NCBI GenBank assembly: GCA_963833885.1
Contig: CAWHZU010000031.1
Location: 434,001 to 498,000 of the forward strand
Origin: JASHPR01 sp963833885
GTDB taxonomy: Bacteria > Actinomycetota > Actinomycetes > Streptosporangiales > Streptosporangiaceae
Direction: 5' to 3'
DNA: 64,000 nt
The position numbers and the translations under genes are program-made. The notes below the pieces were generated by a model. That model did not search any database, was not told the origin of the DNA, and saw only the letters and a list, made by a program, of their open reading frames with translations. Positions 35,324-44,616 of the stretch are shown here, piece by piece. Numbering within the stretch: the stretch's first letter is position 1; each line of letters opens with the position of its first letter.

Positions 35324-36730
35324 GTGGCTGAGCAGGTTACACACGTTGACCACGGCATCAGTGGCGCTGCGGCCGAGCCCGCGCGCCGCCGGTACCTGGT
35401 CTTCGCCGTGGTGTCGCTCGCGCTCATGATGTCTTCGGTCGACCAGACCATTGTGGCCACCGCGCTGAGCGCGATTCAGCACGACCTGCATGCCCAGGTG
35501 AACTGGAGCAGCTGGACGATCACCATCTACTCCCTCGGTCAGGTCCTGGTGATGCCGCTGGCGGGCAAGCTGGGCGACCAGTATGGCCGCAAGCAAATCT
35601 TCCTTGGCGCCGTCGTCCTGTTCACCACCGCCTCCCTGTGCTGCGGCTTCGCGAACGACATCTACCTGCTTATTGTGCTGCGCGCGGTCCAGGCGATCGG
35701 CGGCGGAGGCCTCATGCCGTCGGCTACCGGGATCGTCGCGGAGATCTTCGGCACCGAGCGTGACCGCGCGGTCGGTCTCTTCTCGAGCATCTTCCCGATC
35801 GGCGGCATCATCGGGCCGGTGCTGGGCGGCGTGTTCGTCACGTACTGGTCCTGGCGCGGAATCTTCCTGGTGAACGTGCCGATCGGGATCGTGCTGCTGG
35901 CCCTGGGCACGCTGATCATCCCGGCCATCCCCCGGCGGCCCGACCGTCACCTCGACATCCGGGGGGTGGCGCTGCTGGGCGGCACGCTGCTGCCCGCCAT
36001 GCTCGGCATCGCGTATCTCGGCGGCAGCAACAGCTACGTCGCCAGCCCGGCGTTCCTGGTTCCCGAGTGCGCGGCGGTCGTCGCATGCGTCCTCTTCTTG
36101 CGGCACACCGCCAAGGCGCCGTCGCCCTTCATCTCGCTGCGGTTCATCACCGGCCGGGGCTTCGGCATCATGAACCTGCTGAACTTCCTGTACGGCAGCG
36201 CCGTGCTGGGCTTTGCGCCGCTCGTGCCGCTGTATGCGCAGAACCGCTACGGCCTCCGGCCGCTTGCCGCCGGCACGCTGCTGACCGCCCGGGCGGTCGG
36301 GATGATCGCGACCGCCGGGCTGGCCGTCTACCTGCTGCGCCGGACGGGGTACCGGTGGCCGATGGCCGTGGGCTTCACGCTGATGGCCTTCGGCGTGCTG
36401 GGCACGGCGCTCAGCCCGCACGGGCTCTCGCCCTACGCCTGGCTGGTGCTGGCCACCGGCATCTGCGGCATCGGCATGGGCATCTCGACCCCGGCGTCCA
36501 ACAACGCAACGCTGCAGCTCGCACCAGAGCACGCCGCCGCGGTGGCCGGGCTGCGCGGCATGTTCCGGCAGGCCGGAGCCATCACCGCGGTCTCGATCAC
36601 GGCGGCGATCGTCGCGCGCAGCACCAATCCGGGCATCACCCAGGCGCACGTCTTCGTGGTCTTCGCGGCGATCACGGCCTGCTCGCTGCCGCTCATCCTG
36701 CTGGTACCCGAGCACCGCGGCCGCTGGTAA
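35324..36730 (+). CDS. MFS multidrug exporter (DHA2/EmrB-QacA type)
   Basis: 468 residues with about 14 hydrophobic segments. Motif A is in the loop after TM2 (GKLGDQYGRKQIFLG), motif B-like LRAVQAIGGGGLMPSA in TM4, motif C (GPVLGGVF) in TM5, and the N-terminal SSVDQTIVATALSAI helix is typical of the drug:H+ antiporter-2 family. GTG start at 35324 soon after the dyad. Drug specificity cannot be read. Confidence 0.9.
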   Translation: MAEQVTHVDHGISGAAAEPARRRYLVFAVVSLALMMSSVDQTIVATALSAIQHDLHAQVNWSSWTITIYSLGQVLVMPLAGKLGDQYGRKQIFLGAVVLFTTASLCCGFANDIYLLIVLRAVQAIGGGGLMPSATGIVAEIFGTERDRAVGLFSSIFPIGGIIGPVLGGVFVTYWSWRGIFLVNVPIGIVLLALGTLIIPAIPRRPDRHLDIRGVALLGGTLLPAMLGIAYLGGSNSYVASPAFLVPECAAVVACVLFLRHTAKAPSPFISLRFITGRGFGIMNLLNFLYGSAVLGFAPLVPLYAQNRYGLRPLAAGTLLTARAVGMIATAGLAVYLLRRTGYRWPMAVGFTLMAFGVLGTALSPHGLSPYAWLVLATGICGIGMGISTPASNNATLQLAPEHAAAVAGLRGMFRQAGAITAVSITAAIVARSTNPGITQAHVFVVFAAITACSLPLILLVPEHRGRW

Positions 36731-36737
36731 CCCCGGT

Positions 36738-37769
36738 TCAGCCGCTCGCCCGCGCGAGACGGCGGCCCCTCGCGAACAGCGCCACGGCCATGGCGTGCAG
36801 CCGGTCGCCGATCGCAGCGTCCGTCAGCCCGGCGCAGGCCCGCGCGTTGGAGCTCTCCAGAATGATTCCGAGCTTGAAGCAGGCCAGCACGACATACCAG
36901 TCGAGCGCGTCGAGGCTGCGGTCGCTGACGGCGGAGTACGCCGCGACGATCTCGCTGACCGGGCCAACGTCGCCCGCCTCCCACAGCGCGCCGCCTGGTT
37001 CCACGGTCTCGTTCCCGTCGGGGATGCTGGCCACGAACCGGCCGAGGTCGACCAGCGGGTCACCGATCGTGGCCATCTCCCAGTCGAGCACCGCAGCGAC
37101 CCGGGGCTCGCCCGCGTCCACCAGCAGGTTGCCGAAGTGAAAGTCGCCGTGCATCAGGCCGGGAGGCTGGTCCGGCGGCTGATTGCCGGTCAGGAACGCC
37201 GCCAGTCCATCCATGCCGGGCAAGGGCTCGCCCCGGTACCCGGGCAGGCGCCGGTAGCCCTCCCATTCCGCCTGCCAGCGGGGCACCTGCCGGCTCAGGA
37301 ACCCGTCCGGGTGCCCGAAGTCCGCCAGCCCCGCGGCCACGTAGTCGACGCACCCGATCCGCGCCAGCTCGGTGGCGGCTTCCCGGCCGAGCTGCCGCCT
37401 TCCGGCGGCGGCCGCCGCGTAGGACGGCAGCCGCACCATCGGGTTCACCCCATCCACCGCGCGCATGATCACGAACGGGATGCCGAGCACGGACTCGTCC
37501 GCGCAGGTCGCGGCCCAGCCCGGGTGCGGCACGTCGGTGCAGGCCAGCGCCTCGAGCACCCGTGCTTCGCGCAGGATAATCTCCCCCGCCCGCGGCCGCG
37601 GGTGCCGCGACGGACGGCGCAGCACGTAGCTCGTGCCAGCTCGGCAGAACCGGACCAGCAGGTTCTGCGTGCCTCCCTCGAGCTCGACCAGCTCCTCCAC
37701 CGGCCCCGGCGGGAAGCCCTGCACATCGAGCCAGCCCGCCAGCGCGCCGGCATCGATCAAGTCGATCAA
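36738..37769 (-). CDS. Aminoglycoside phosphotransferase-like (APH/ACAD10-type) kinase
   Basis: 343 residues with a protein-kinase-like fold: EGGTQNLLVRFCRAG, YVLRRPSRHPRP, the catalytic loop LMHGDFHFGNLLVD and metal-binding VLDWEMATIGDP. RPS-to-DWE spacing and the RRPSRHPRP motif fit the ACAD10-like branch found with fatty-acid enzymes. The frame begins at TTG 37769 with no ATG or GTG before the preceding stop. Divergent from an acyl-CoA synthetase 33 bp away. Probably phosphorylates a hydroxyacyl intermediate rather than a drug. Confidence 0.82.
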   Translation of the reverse strand: MIDLIDAGALAGWLDVQGFPPGPVEELVELEGGTQNLLVRFCRAGTSYVLRRPSRHPRPRAGEIILREARVLEALACTDVPHPGWAATCADESVLGIPFVIMRAVDGVNPMVRLPSYAAAAAGRRQLGREAATELARIGCVDYVAAGLADFGHPDGFLSRQVPRWQAEWEGYRRLPGYRGEPLPGMDGLAAFLTGNQPPDQPPGLMHGDFHFGNLLVDAGEPRVAAVLDWEMATIGDPLVDLGRFVASIPDGNETVEPGGALWEAGDVGPVSEIVAAYSAVSDRSLDALDWYVVLACFKLGIILESSNARACAGLTDAAIGDRLHAMAVALFARGRRLARASG

Positions 37770-37802
37770 CGCGGCACCACGAGGCGACAGGGCTGATCAG
37801 AA

Positions 37803-39401
37803 ATGCCAGAAGACATATCTTTTACGGTAACGAGTCCCGAGGGGGAGCGCATGTACGCACGCCAGCATGCCCTGGAGCACCCCGGCCAGCCCGCCATCAT
37901 CATGGGGACGTCCGGCGAGACCGTCACCTTTGCCGAATACGAGGCCCGGAGCAACCAGATCGCGCACCTGCTGCGGTCAGCGGGGCTGCAGCGGGGCGAC
38001 CACATCGCTGTCTTCATGGAGAACAGCATCCCGATGCTGGAGATCGAGGGGGCCGCCGAGCGGACCGGGCTGTACTACACGCTGATCAACAGCTACCTGG
38101 CGCCCGACGAGGTCGCGTACATCATCACGAACTCGTGTTCCCGGCTGCTGTTCAGCTCGGCCGCCAAGCGGGAGGTGGCAGAGCAGGCCGCGGCGAAGTG
38201 CCCGCAGCTCGAGCGCCTGCTGATGACCGGGCCGGACGTGCCGCCGGACGGCTGGGAGTCCTTCGATGCTGCCGTCGCGGGCTTCCCGGGCGAGCCGGTC
38301 CCCGGCGAGTCGCTCGGGGCGGCCATGCTCTACTCGTCGGGCACGACCGGCCAGCCCAAGGGCGTCCTGCGGAACCTGCCGACGGTCGCGCCGAGCGAGC
38401 CGCTTCCGGTGATGCTGTTCGTCCGGGCCATGTTCGGGTTCCGCGACGGCATGACCTACCTGAACCCGGCGCCGCTGTACCACTCGGCTCCCCAGGCGAG
38501 CGTGGCCGCGTCGCTGCGGATGGGCTGCACCACGGTGGTCATGGAGCACTTCGACGCCGAGCAGTGGCTGGCCCTGGTCGAGCGCTACCAGGTCACCAAT
38601 TGCCAGATGGTGCCGGTGATGTTCAGCCGGCTGCTCCGGCTGCCCGAAGAGACCCGGACCCGCCACGACGCCTCGTCGCTGGAGTGCATCGTGCACGCGG
38701 CCGCGCCCTGCCCCGTTCATGTCAAGAAGGCGATAATCGACTGGCTTGGCCCGATCATCACCGAGTACTACGGCGCAACGGAGGCCAACGGCTTCACGTT
38801 CTGCGACTCCGCGCAATGGCTCGCGCATCCCGGCACCGTCGGCCGCGCCATCCTCGGCGACGTGCTGATCCTCGACGATGAGGGGAGGCAGCGCCCGCCG
38901 GGGGTGGACGGGACCATCTGGTTCCGCGGGGCGACCGCCTTTGAGTACTTCCAGGACCCGGCCAAGACAGAGCAGAGCCGGACCAGCGACGGGACCACGA
39001 GCACCGTCGGCGACGTCGGCCATATGGACGCAGAGGGGTACCTGTACCTCACCGACCGCAAGAGCTACATGATCATCTCCGGTGGGGTCAACATCTATCC
39101 CCAGGAAACCGAGAACCTCCTGTCGGGCCATCCGGCCGTGCTGGACGTGGCCGTCATCGGCGTCCCCAACGACGATCTGGGCGAAGAGGTCAAGGCGGTG
39201 GTGCAGCCCGTGGATCCCGCCGCTGCCGGGCCGGATCTCGAGCAGGAGCTGATCGCATACTGCCGGGACCGGCTGACCCACTTCAAATGCCCACGGACCG
39301 TTGACTTCGTCAGCGAGCTGCCCCGGTCGGCGACCGGCAAGCTCTACAAGCGCCTGCTCAGGGATGAGTACTGGAAGGGCCACCAGACGCCGATCGTCTA
39401 A
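37803..39401 (+). CDS. Acyl-CoA synthetase (FadD-like, ANL superfamily)
   Basis: 532 residues activating a carboxylic acid to acyl-AMP and acyl-CoA. Core motifs are LYSSGTTGQPKGV (P-loop), ITEYYGATEANGF, GYLYLTDRKSYMI with the hinge, SGGVNIYPQE and the C-terminal lysine in RSATGKLYKR. N-terminal domain shows no transit signal. Divergent from the APH-like kinase; the pair suggests degradation of an unusual acid. Confidence 0.9.
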   Translation: MPEDISFTVTSPEGERMYARQHALEHPGQPAIIMGTSGETVTFAEYEARSNQIAHLLRSAGLQRGDHIAVFMENSIPMLEIEGAAERTGLYYTLINSYLAPDEVAYIITNSCSRLLFSSAAKREVAEQAAAKCPQLERLLMTGPDVPPDGWESFDAAVAGFPGEPVPGESLGAAMLYSSGTTGQPKGVLRNLPTVAPSEPLPVMLFVRAMFGFRDGMTYLNPAPLYHSAPQASVAASLRMGCTTVVMEHFDAEQWLALVERYQVTNCQMVPVMFSRLLRLPEETRTRHDASSLECIVHAAAPCPVHVKKAIIDWLGPIITEYYGATEANGFTFCDSAQWLAHPGTVGRAILGDVLILDDEGRQRPPGVDGTIWFRGATAFEYFQDPAKTEQSRTSDGTTSTVGDVGHMDAEGYLYLTDRKSYMIISGGVNIYPQETENLLSGHPAVLDVAVIGVPNDDLGEEVKAVVQPVDPAAAGPDLEQELIAYCRDRLTHFKCPRTVDFVSELPRSATGKLYKRLLRDEYWKGHQTPIV

Positions 39402-39555
39402 AAGACCTTTAATGGTGGGAGTTGCAGGAGGGTGTACGGGCGGGTCGTTTCCTTCTGGGCGGTGAAGTCCTGCTCGGGCAGCTGGGTGTTGCCGTGGTGC
39501 TGGAGGGGCTGGCTGCCGATGCCGCCGCGTCAGCCTGTCACCTGCCGGATGCCCG

Positions 39556-39575
39556 CCGGCAATCACGATTGCCGG
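39556..39575 (-). terminator. 9-bp perfect hairpin just after the NmrA-like gene
   Basis: CCGGCAATC and GATTGCCGG with a 2-nt centre, starting 2 nt past the stop of the minus-strand gene. No T-run on either side. Ends the hemerythrin/NmrA transcript or insulates it. 39402-39555 holds no gene. Confidence 0.5.
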
Positions 39576-39577
39576 TG

Positions 39578-40213
39578 TCAGTTGGCGATGCAGACGTGCG
39601 TGTGCATGGCGGCCGGATCGTCGAGCAGCGTGAGCATGCAGGTGGCGAGGTCGGCGCGGGAGATGCTGAAGCAGTGTGGCAGGTTGCGGTCGGTCGCGGT
39701 GCGGTAGGTTCCCCTGGCGGGCTTGCCGGTGAGCGAGGGCGGGCGGAAGATTGTCCAGTCCAGGTCGCTGGCGTGGATCTCGTCCTCGGCGCCGCGGAAG
39801 TCGGCGCAGACGTGGCGGAGGAACGTGCGCCGGACCAGGGGCTTGAGCAGGTAGCGCAGGTAGGGGCTTTCGCCTTGATCGGCGACGACGGAGCCGCTGA
39901 CCGCGAGTAGCCGGCGGGCGCCGGTTTTCTGCATGGCCTGGATGATGCTGCGGGTGCTGTCCTGGCGGAGCGTGGACGGGCCGGTACCTGGCGGGGCCAC
40001 GGCGGTCAGTACGGCGTCCGCGCCGTCCACCGCCGGGGTGATCGAGGCTGGGTCCAGGACGTCGGCGGTGACGACCTCCAGCCGCGGGTGGGCGGGGACG
40101 GCCAGGCGGGCCGGGTCGCGGACGACCGCTGTGACCCGATGGCCGGCTGCGATCGCCTGCGTGGTGAGGCATGTTCCGGTGCCGCCTGTTGCGCCGAAGA
40201 TGGTGAGTTTCAT
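39578..40213 (-). CDS. NAD(P)-binding NmrA/SDR-like protein
   Basis: 211 residues, Rossmann fold: MKLTIFGATGGTGTCLTTQA with the GxxGxxG nucleotide motif, TAVVRDPAR, then DVLDPASITPAV and LLAVSGSVVAD. Atypical SDR of the NAD(P)H-binding group; the usual YxxxK pair is absent, so it may be a redox sensor or chaperone. ATG 40213 overlaps the hemerythrin stop (ATGA). Confidence 0.85.
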   Translation of the reverse strand: MKLTIFGATGGTGTCLTTQAIAAGHRVTAVVRDPARLAVPAHPRLEVVTADVLDPASITPAVDGADAVLTAVAPPGTGPSTLRQDSTRSIIQAMQKTGARRLLAVSGSVVADQGESPYLRYLLKPLVRRTFLRHVCADFRGAEDEIHASDLDWTIFRPPSLTGKPARGTYRTATDRNLPHCFSISRADLATCMLTLLDDPAAMHTHVCIAN

Positions 40214-40890
40214 GGTCCTGGCCTTTCTGTGGTGGTTCGGGTTGTGGTGGTGTTCCAGCGGGGGGTGCGGGCATAGCGCGGGTGCCATACCGCCCGGTAG
40301 AGGAGCCGGGTGGGCGGCGGGAGCGTGCTGAGCACTCGCTTGCTGGTGTCGGCTGAGGCGCCGTCGAGCATCCAGGGGAAGAACTCGGCGCCTCCTCGCA
40401 GGCCCTGGATCTTCCCGGTCGCCTTCCGGAACGCGGCCCAGCCCGCTGGTCCCAGGTGCGCCTCGACGAGGGGCAGTGCCTGGTCTTCCTCATGTTTCAT
40501 GTGGGCGGCGAGCGTCTGGGCCAGCGCGGCGGCGTTGTCCGCCAGGCCAGCACGGCCGGAGGCGGCGAGGGAGGTGTCGACCTGAGCGAGCAGCGGGTCG
40601 ATGCGGGCGTGCTCGGCTTCCATCGCATCCAGCACGGCCATCTGGTCGGGCCGGATGACCTTCTGCCGCAGCGGCGGCCACAATGAGGTGTCCTCGGCGG
40701 TGTGGTGGACGTGCAACTGGTTTTTGAAGGTCGCCCAGCCGGTCCTTACGGCGGGATCGGCGGTCTGGCCCGCCTCGACGGCGGCGGTGAGGTACCGCAG
40801 GTCCCGGTGGAAGGCGTCGTGCACGGCATACATGAGCGTGAAGTCGACCTTGCCCTGGAGCGGACGGCGGCGGGTGTCACTGGTGGTCAT
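40210..40890 (-). CDS. Hemerythrin-domain protein
   Basis: 226 residues, four-helix bundle in the first 150 with the di-iron ligands: His24 and His28 in HDAFHRDL, HVHHTAEDTSLWP (60-72) with Glu66, EHARIDPLL (93-101) and HMKHEEDQALP (130-140). Binds O2 or NO, or stores iron. The remaining 70 residues are basic with a Thr/Arg-rich end. Translationally coupled to the NmrA-like gene and divergent from a MarR regulator, a likely redox- or NO-responsive unit. Confidence 0.88.
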   Translation of the reverse strand: MTTSDTRRRPLQGKVDFTLMYAVHDAFHRDLRYLTAAVEAGQTADPAVRTGWATFKNQLHVHHTAEDTSLWPPLRQKVIRPDQMAVLDAMEAEHARIDPLLAQVDTSLAASGRAGLADNAAALAQTLAAHMKHEEDQALPLVEAHLGPAGWAAFRKATGKIQGLRGGAEFFPWMLDGASADTSKRVLSTLPPPTRLLYRAVWHPRYARTPRWNTTTTRTTTERPGP

Positions 40891-40966
40891 CGGGACTCCT
40901 TGTGATCTGCGGGACGGGGATCATGACGTCTCCACCCGTCGTTTATGAGGTACATTATTTCTTTCA

Positions 40967-40993
40967 CATATAATATGGAGATCATATCATATG
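40967..40993. promoter_or_regulatory. Twin 11-bp palindromes at the marR start codon
   Basis: CATATAATATG (40967-40977) and CATATCATATG (40983-40993) are each perfect palindromes with a one-base centre, 16 bp apart. The second includes the marR ATG. The 100-bp divergent region is AT rich. Strong candidate operator for autorepression of marR and control of the hemerythrin operon. Confidence 0.75.
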
Positions 40994-41482
40994 AACGAGA
41001 CATCATCTGTCGACCCGGGCGCGGTGCCGCACCGGGGACAGCTGAACCAGGCGGTCAGGGAGTCACTACGCGACCTGAGCATTCAGATGTCCCTGCTCAG
41101 CAACCGCATCGGCGGCCACCTCGACCTCAAGGGGACCGACCTGGAGTGCCTGGATCTCATCGACCGTTACGGCCCGCTCAGCCCCAGCGCGCTGGCCCGG
41201 CGGGCCGGCCTGCACCCCGCCACCATGACCGGCATCCTCGACCGGCTCGAACGCGACGGCTGGATCGTCCGCGAGCGTGACCCAGCCGACCGCCGCGGCG
41301 TCCTCGTCCAGCCGGTGCGCAGCCGGCGCGCAGAGGTGCTCCGCCTCGCGTCCGGGATGAACGCGGAGATGGCGCAGATCTGCGCGGGCTATCAGGACGA
41401 CGAACTTGAGCTCATCGCCGGCTTCCTGCGCCGCACCGCCGACGCCGGCCGGACCGCCGCTGAAGAGCTCGATGCAAGCTGA
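40991..41482 (+). CDS. MarR-family transcriptional regulator
   Basis: 163 residues. Winged helix: GTDLECLDLIDRYGPLSPSA, LARRAGLHPATMTGILDRLE, RERDPADRRGVLVQ; helices on both sides form the dimer. Two cysteines (one in DLECLDLI, one in AQICAGY) could sense redox state. Divergent from hemerythrin/NmrA with twin palindromes over its own start. A GGAG lies 10 nt upstream of the ATG, inside the operator spacer. Confidence 0.88.
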   Translation: MNETSSVDPGAVPHRGQLNQAVRESLRDLSIQMSLLSNRIGGHLDLKGTDLECLDLIDRYGPLSPSALARRAGLHPATMTGILDRLERDGWIVRERDPADRRGVLVQPVRSRRAEVLRLASGMNAEMAQICAGYQDDELELIAGFLRRTADAGRTAAEELDAS

Positions 41483-41525
41483 GCCGCTGCTTCCCTGCGG
41501 TGGCGACCTTTGTAACCCCCGCTAT

Positions 41526-41537
41526 TAAAGATCTTTA
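41526..41537. promoter_or_regulatory. TAAAGATCTTTA palindrome upstream of the CHRD-type gene
   Basis: Perfect 12-bp palindrome about 190 bp before the start codon, in an AT-rich 247-bp gap with no gene. The same TAAAG-N2-CTTTA form recurs before the spherulin-4 gene (49566-49577). Confidence 0.5.
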
Positions 41538-41729
41538 GCCGTACCGGGTCTTTCGCAATATCTCGTCACCATGACGGACACGTTGAAGAAACGCTCTTGC
41601 GTCACATTTATGCTGTGGCGCGCCAATAAGAAATAGCCGCCAGTTATCCACGCCTACGGTAATTCCGGGGATAGCATCATGTGGTTACTCAGATTAGCTG
41701 CGGATAGCGAATAGCGGAGGGCCTGAATA

Positions 41730-42638
41730 ATGAGCTTTCGAAGCGCTGCCATTGGGCTCGCCAAGCGCGCGATGCCGGGGCGCGCCCGGATCTGCCTCGG
41801 CGCGGCCGCCGCATCGGCACTGCTCGCGGGCGCGGTCGCGCTCGCGGCACCCGCCACCGCGAACGCGAGCAGCGTGGCAGGTGCCGGTCACGCAACTCCT
41901 TCCAGCTGGGCCGTTCACCTGCTGCCGCTGAACGCGATGCCGGTCGGCTCGGTCGCGTTCGGCCGGGGCAGCCGCAACCGCCTCACCGTCAGCGTCGTGA
42001 TGTACGGGCTGACGCCCGGCTCGTCGCACCGCGTGAACCTGCTGTCGTCGACCCGGTATTACGTCATCCGGTTCGGCACGATGACCGCCAACAGCGTCGG
42101 CCAGGTGCGGGCCACACTGACCAGCAACTACACCGGCCCATGGGTGCCCGGGATGCGGCTGGTGATCCACATGGGCGTGGGGCATGGCAGCGTCGCCAGG
42201 CAGCGGATCGCCCAGACCGGGGTACTGGGCCGCTTCACCACCCGGTGGCACCGGCTCACCTCCGTCGAGTACAGCTACACCGGCGTCAGCTACGGCACGC
42301 CCAGCGGCGTTGCCACGATCTCGTACAGCTCGCGCCACAAGACGCTGACCGTCACGGTCAACGCCAGCGGAGTCACGCCTGGGCTGCACGCCGCGCACAT
42401 CCACCTGGGCAGCTGCATGAGCCAGGGACCGGTCAAGTACATGCTGAAGGACCTGCTGGCCAACAGCCGCGGCAAGATCGTGAACGCCGTGCGGGTCTTC
42501 ACCAACGTCACGACGCCGATCCCGGCGAGCGGCTGGTATCTCAACATTCACCAGGGGAACAGCAACCAGATCCTCAGCAACGGCAACCCAACCATTTACT
42601 TCCGCCCGCTCCTGTGCGCGAACATCAGCGGACGCTAG
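41730..42638 (+). CDS. Secreted CHRD-like domain protein
   Basis: 302 residues. A signal peptide ends about APATANA (residue 46). Two beta domains follow. The second matches the CHRD pattern: TISYSSRHKTLTVTVNASGV, PGLHAAHIHLGSC, then GWYLNIHQGNSNQI. The histidines in HAAHIH and NIHQG may bind metal. Function of bacterial CHRD proteins is unknown. Monocistronic. Confidence 0.78.
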   Translation: MSFRSAAIGLAKRAMPGRARICLGAAAASALLAGAVALAAPATANASSVAGAGHATPSSWAVHLLPLNAMPVGSVAFGRGSRNRLTVSVVMYGLTPGSSHRVNLLSSTRYYVIRFGTMTANSVGQVRATLTSNYTGPWVPGMRLVIHMGVGHGSVARQRIAQTGVLGRFTTRWHRLTSVEYSYTGVSYGTPSGVATISYSSRHKTLTVTVNASGVTPGLHAAHIHLGSCMSQGPVKYMLKDLLANSRGKIVNAVRVFTNVTTPIPASGWYLNIHQGNSNQILSNGNPTIYFRPLLCANISGR

Positions 42639-42711
42639 CGGACTCCTGCGGTGGCTCCGGCCAGCGATGTCGCCGGCCGGAGCCACCCCGGGACCCGTCT
42701 GATCGGTAGTG

Positions 42712-43377
42712 CTAGGCGGGTTCCCAGCGCCATCCGTCGTTGTCCTCGCAGATGATCGTTTCGCCATCACCGGCCAGGCCGGTCATGCCGTGATCATCGT
42801 CCCGGCAGAACTCGCCAGGCTCGTAGCAGGTGCCTTCATCGCTGATCGGGTAGCACGAAGCCGCGGGCTGAGGAGCGGCTGGCGGCGTGGTCGGCGGCGG
42901 CGTGGTCGGCTGGGCCGGCGCCGCCACGGTGACCGCCCCCGCCCGGGGCCGCAGCCTTGCCCGGCAGCTACCGGTGCTTCCGCTGCTGGACACGCTCACG
43001 GTGATCACGACCAGAGAACCTGGCGTGGCGTTGCCGACCCGGAATCTCAGCGTCCGGGTGCCGTTGCCTTTGGCCCGGATGGCTGCGCCCCCGCCGTGCA
43101 GCCATGCGAGCGGCCCGCTCGCGGTCACCTGCGCACCCGCCGCGGTGCGGACTCGTATTTTCGCGATCGTGTGGTCAGCGGGCCGCCAGGCGACGGCATT
43201 GGCATGACACACGAGGCTCGACGTTGCCCGGGCCGCCGACGTGGCGGTAGGCCGCGGAGTCGAGTCCGCCGTGGCCGAGCCGCCGCTCTTCGAGCCATTG
43301 GCGTTAGCGCAACCGACGATGGCGGCTAACAGCGCGACTATTGCTATCGGGCCTGACCAGGCCGGATGGCGCAGCAT
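42712..43377 (-). CDS. Secreted lipoprotein, Cys-rich C-terminus
   Basis: 221 residues. Signal peptide and lipobox AAIVGC (Cys about 23), a Thr/Ser-rich linker, a beta domain (IAKIRVRTAAGAQVTAS, TLRFRVGNATPGSLVVITVS), a Pro/Thr linker at about 150-170, then a 50-residue module with five cysteines (CYPISDEGTCYEPGEFCRDD) resembling small secreted calcium-binding or adhesin-like modules. Converges on the CHRD-type gene. No named family. Confidence 0.75.
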   Translation of the reverse strand: MLRHPAWSGPIAIVALLAAIVGCANANGSKSGGSATADSTPRPTATSAARATSSLVCHANAVAWRPADHTIAKIRVRTAAGAQVTASGPLAWLHGGGAAIRAKGNGTRTLRFRVGNATPGSLVVITVSVSSSGSTGSCRARLRPRAGAVTVAAPAQPTTPPPTTPPAAPQPAASCYPISDEGTCYEPGEFCRDDDHGMTGLAGDGETIICEDNDGWRWEPA

Positions 43378-43512
43378 GAATTCGTCCCCCCAATGCTCTG
43401 ACTACTTTCCGCGCCCGGGATGCGTCTAGGCCATCCTGGGGTGTTTGCGGCTTGCACCCTGCTAGACGTTTTGCCGCGCAGCGCAGAGCACGCTGCGGCC
43501 ATGGGGATGTCC

Positions 43513-44616
43513 CTAGAGTCTCTGGGCTTGCCCGATCCGGCCGACGAGCTGATCGCGGAACTCTGCGCTCGTGCTGGATCCGCCCAGGTCGGGCGTTATG
43601 ACGCCGTCGGCTACGGTGCTGCGGATCGCGCCGGAGATCCATTCGGCCTCGGTGGCGTACCCGAGATGATCGAGCAGCATCGCGGCGCTCGCCACCGCTC
43701 CGATGGGGTTCGCGATCCCCTTCCCGGCGATGTTCGGCGCCGAGCCGTGCACCGGCTCGAACATGCTGGGCGCGCGGCGCTGCGGGTTCAGGTTCGCGCT
43801 GCACCCGAGGCCGAGGCTGCCCGACAGCGCGCTGCCCAGGTCGGACAGGATGTCGGCGTGCAGGTTCGAGGCGACGACCACGGACAGGCTTTCCGGCTCG
43901 AGGACCATGCGCGCGGCCATCGCGTCGACCAGGCATCGGTCGGTGGACACGCCAGGGTAGTCACGAGCTACCCGTTCCAGGACCTCATCCCAGAGCACCA
44001 TGCCGAAACGCTGAGCATTGCTCTTCGTGACGCTGGTGACGTGCCGCACGGGCCGGGCCAGCGCCAGCCCGAAGGCGTAGCGCATGATCCGCTCGCAGCC
44101 CACATCGGTGAACAGGGCGGTCTCCAGCGCGACCTCGCCGCCCTGGCCGCGCGCGCCGAGGTTCCGGCCGCCGATGCCCGAGTATTCGCCCTCGCTGTTC
44201 TCCCGCACGACCACCCAGCTCGTCCCGGCCAGCCCGGTGTTGCGGAGCGGCCCGCGAACGCCGGGCAGGAACGTGACCGGCCGGACGTTGGCCCACAGAT
44301 CGAGACCCTGGCAGATCGCGAGCCGGAGGCCCCAGAGGCTGACGTGGTCGGGGACGGTGGGCCAGCCGACCGCGCCGAAGTAGATCGCGTCGAACCCGCG
44401 AAGCTGGTCCAGGCCGTCGGCGGCCATCATCCGGCCGTGCCGCACGTAGTAGTCGCAGCCCCATCCGAACTCGGTCCACCGGACACCGAACGCGCCGGAA
44501 CGGGCGGCCGCCGCCTCCACCACGGCCTTGCCCACCGCAATGACCTCGCCGCCGATTCCGTCACCGGGTATGACGGCGATCGACAGTTCCGGCACGGACG
44601 GGTTCCCGTCAGGCAT
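43513..44616 (-). CDS. Tartrate/D-malate dehydrogenase-like enzyme (TtuC type)
   Basis: 367 residues of the isocitrate/isopropylmalate dehydrogenase family: AVIPGDGIGGEV, VVVRENSEGEYSG, TKSNAQRFG and NLHADILSDLGSALSG. The stretch VPDHVSLWGLRLAICQGLD is the mark of the TtuC/DmlA branch, which oxidatively decarboxylates tartrate or D-malate. It overlaps the C45 acyltransferase stop by 8 nt, so the two form an operon. Not a second leuB. Confidence 0.85.
   Translation of the reverse strand: MPDGNPSVPELSIAVIPGDGIGGEVIAVGKAVVEAAAARSGAFGVRWTEFGWGCDYYVRHGRMMAADGLDQLRGFDAIYFGAVGWPTVPDHVSLWGLRLAICQGLDLWANVRPVTFLPGVRGPLRNTGLAGTSWVVVRENSEGEYSGIGGRNLGARGQGGEVALETALFTDVGCERIMRYAFGLALARPVRHVTSVTKSNAQRFGMVLWDEVLERVARDYPGVSTDRCLVDAMAARMVLEPESLSVVVASNLHADILSDLGSALSGSLGLGCSANLNPQRRAPSMFEPVHGSAPNIAGKGIANPIGAVASAAMLLDHLGYATEAEWISGAIRSTVADGVITPDLGGSSTSAEFRDQLVGRIGQAQRL

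Noticed and set aside
43513..44616. A second 3-isopropylmalate dehydrogenase (leuB)
   Set aside because: The DHVSLWGLRL segment and lack of leucine-gene neighbours place it in the tartrate/D-malate branch.
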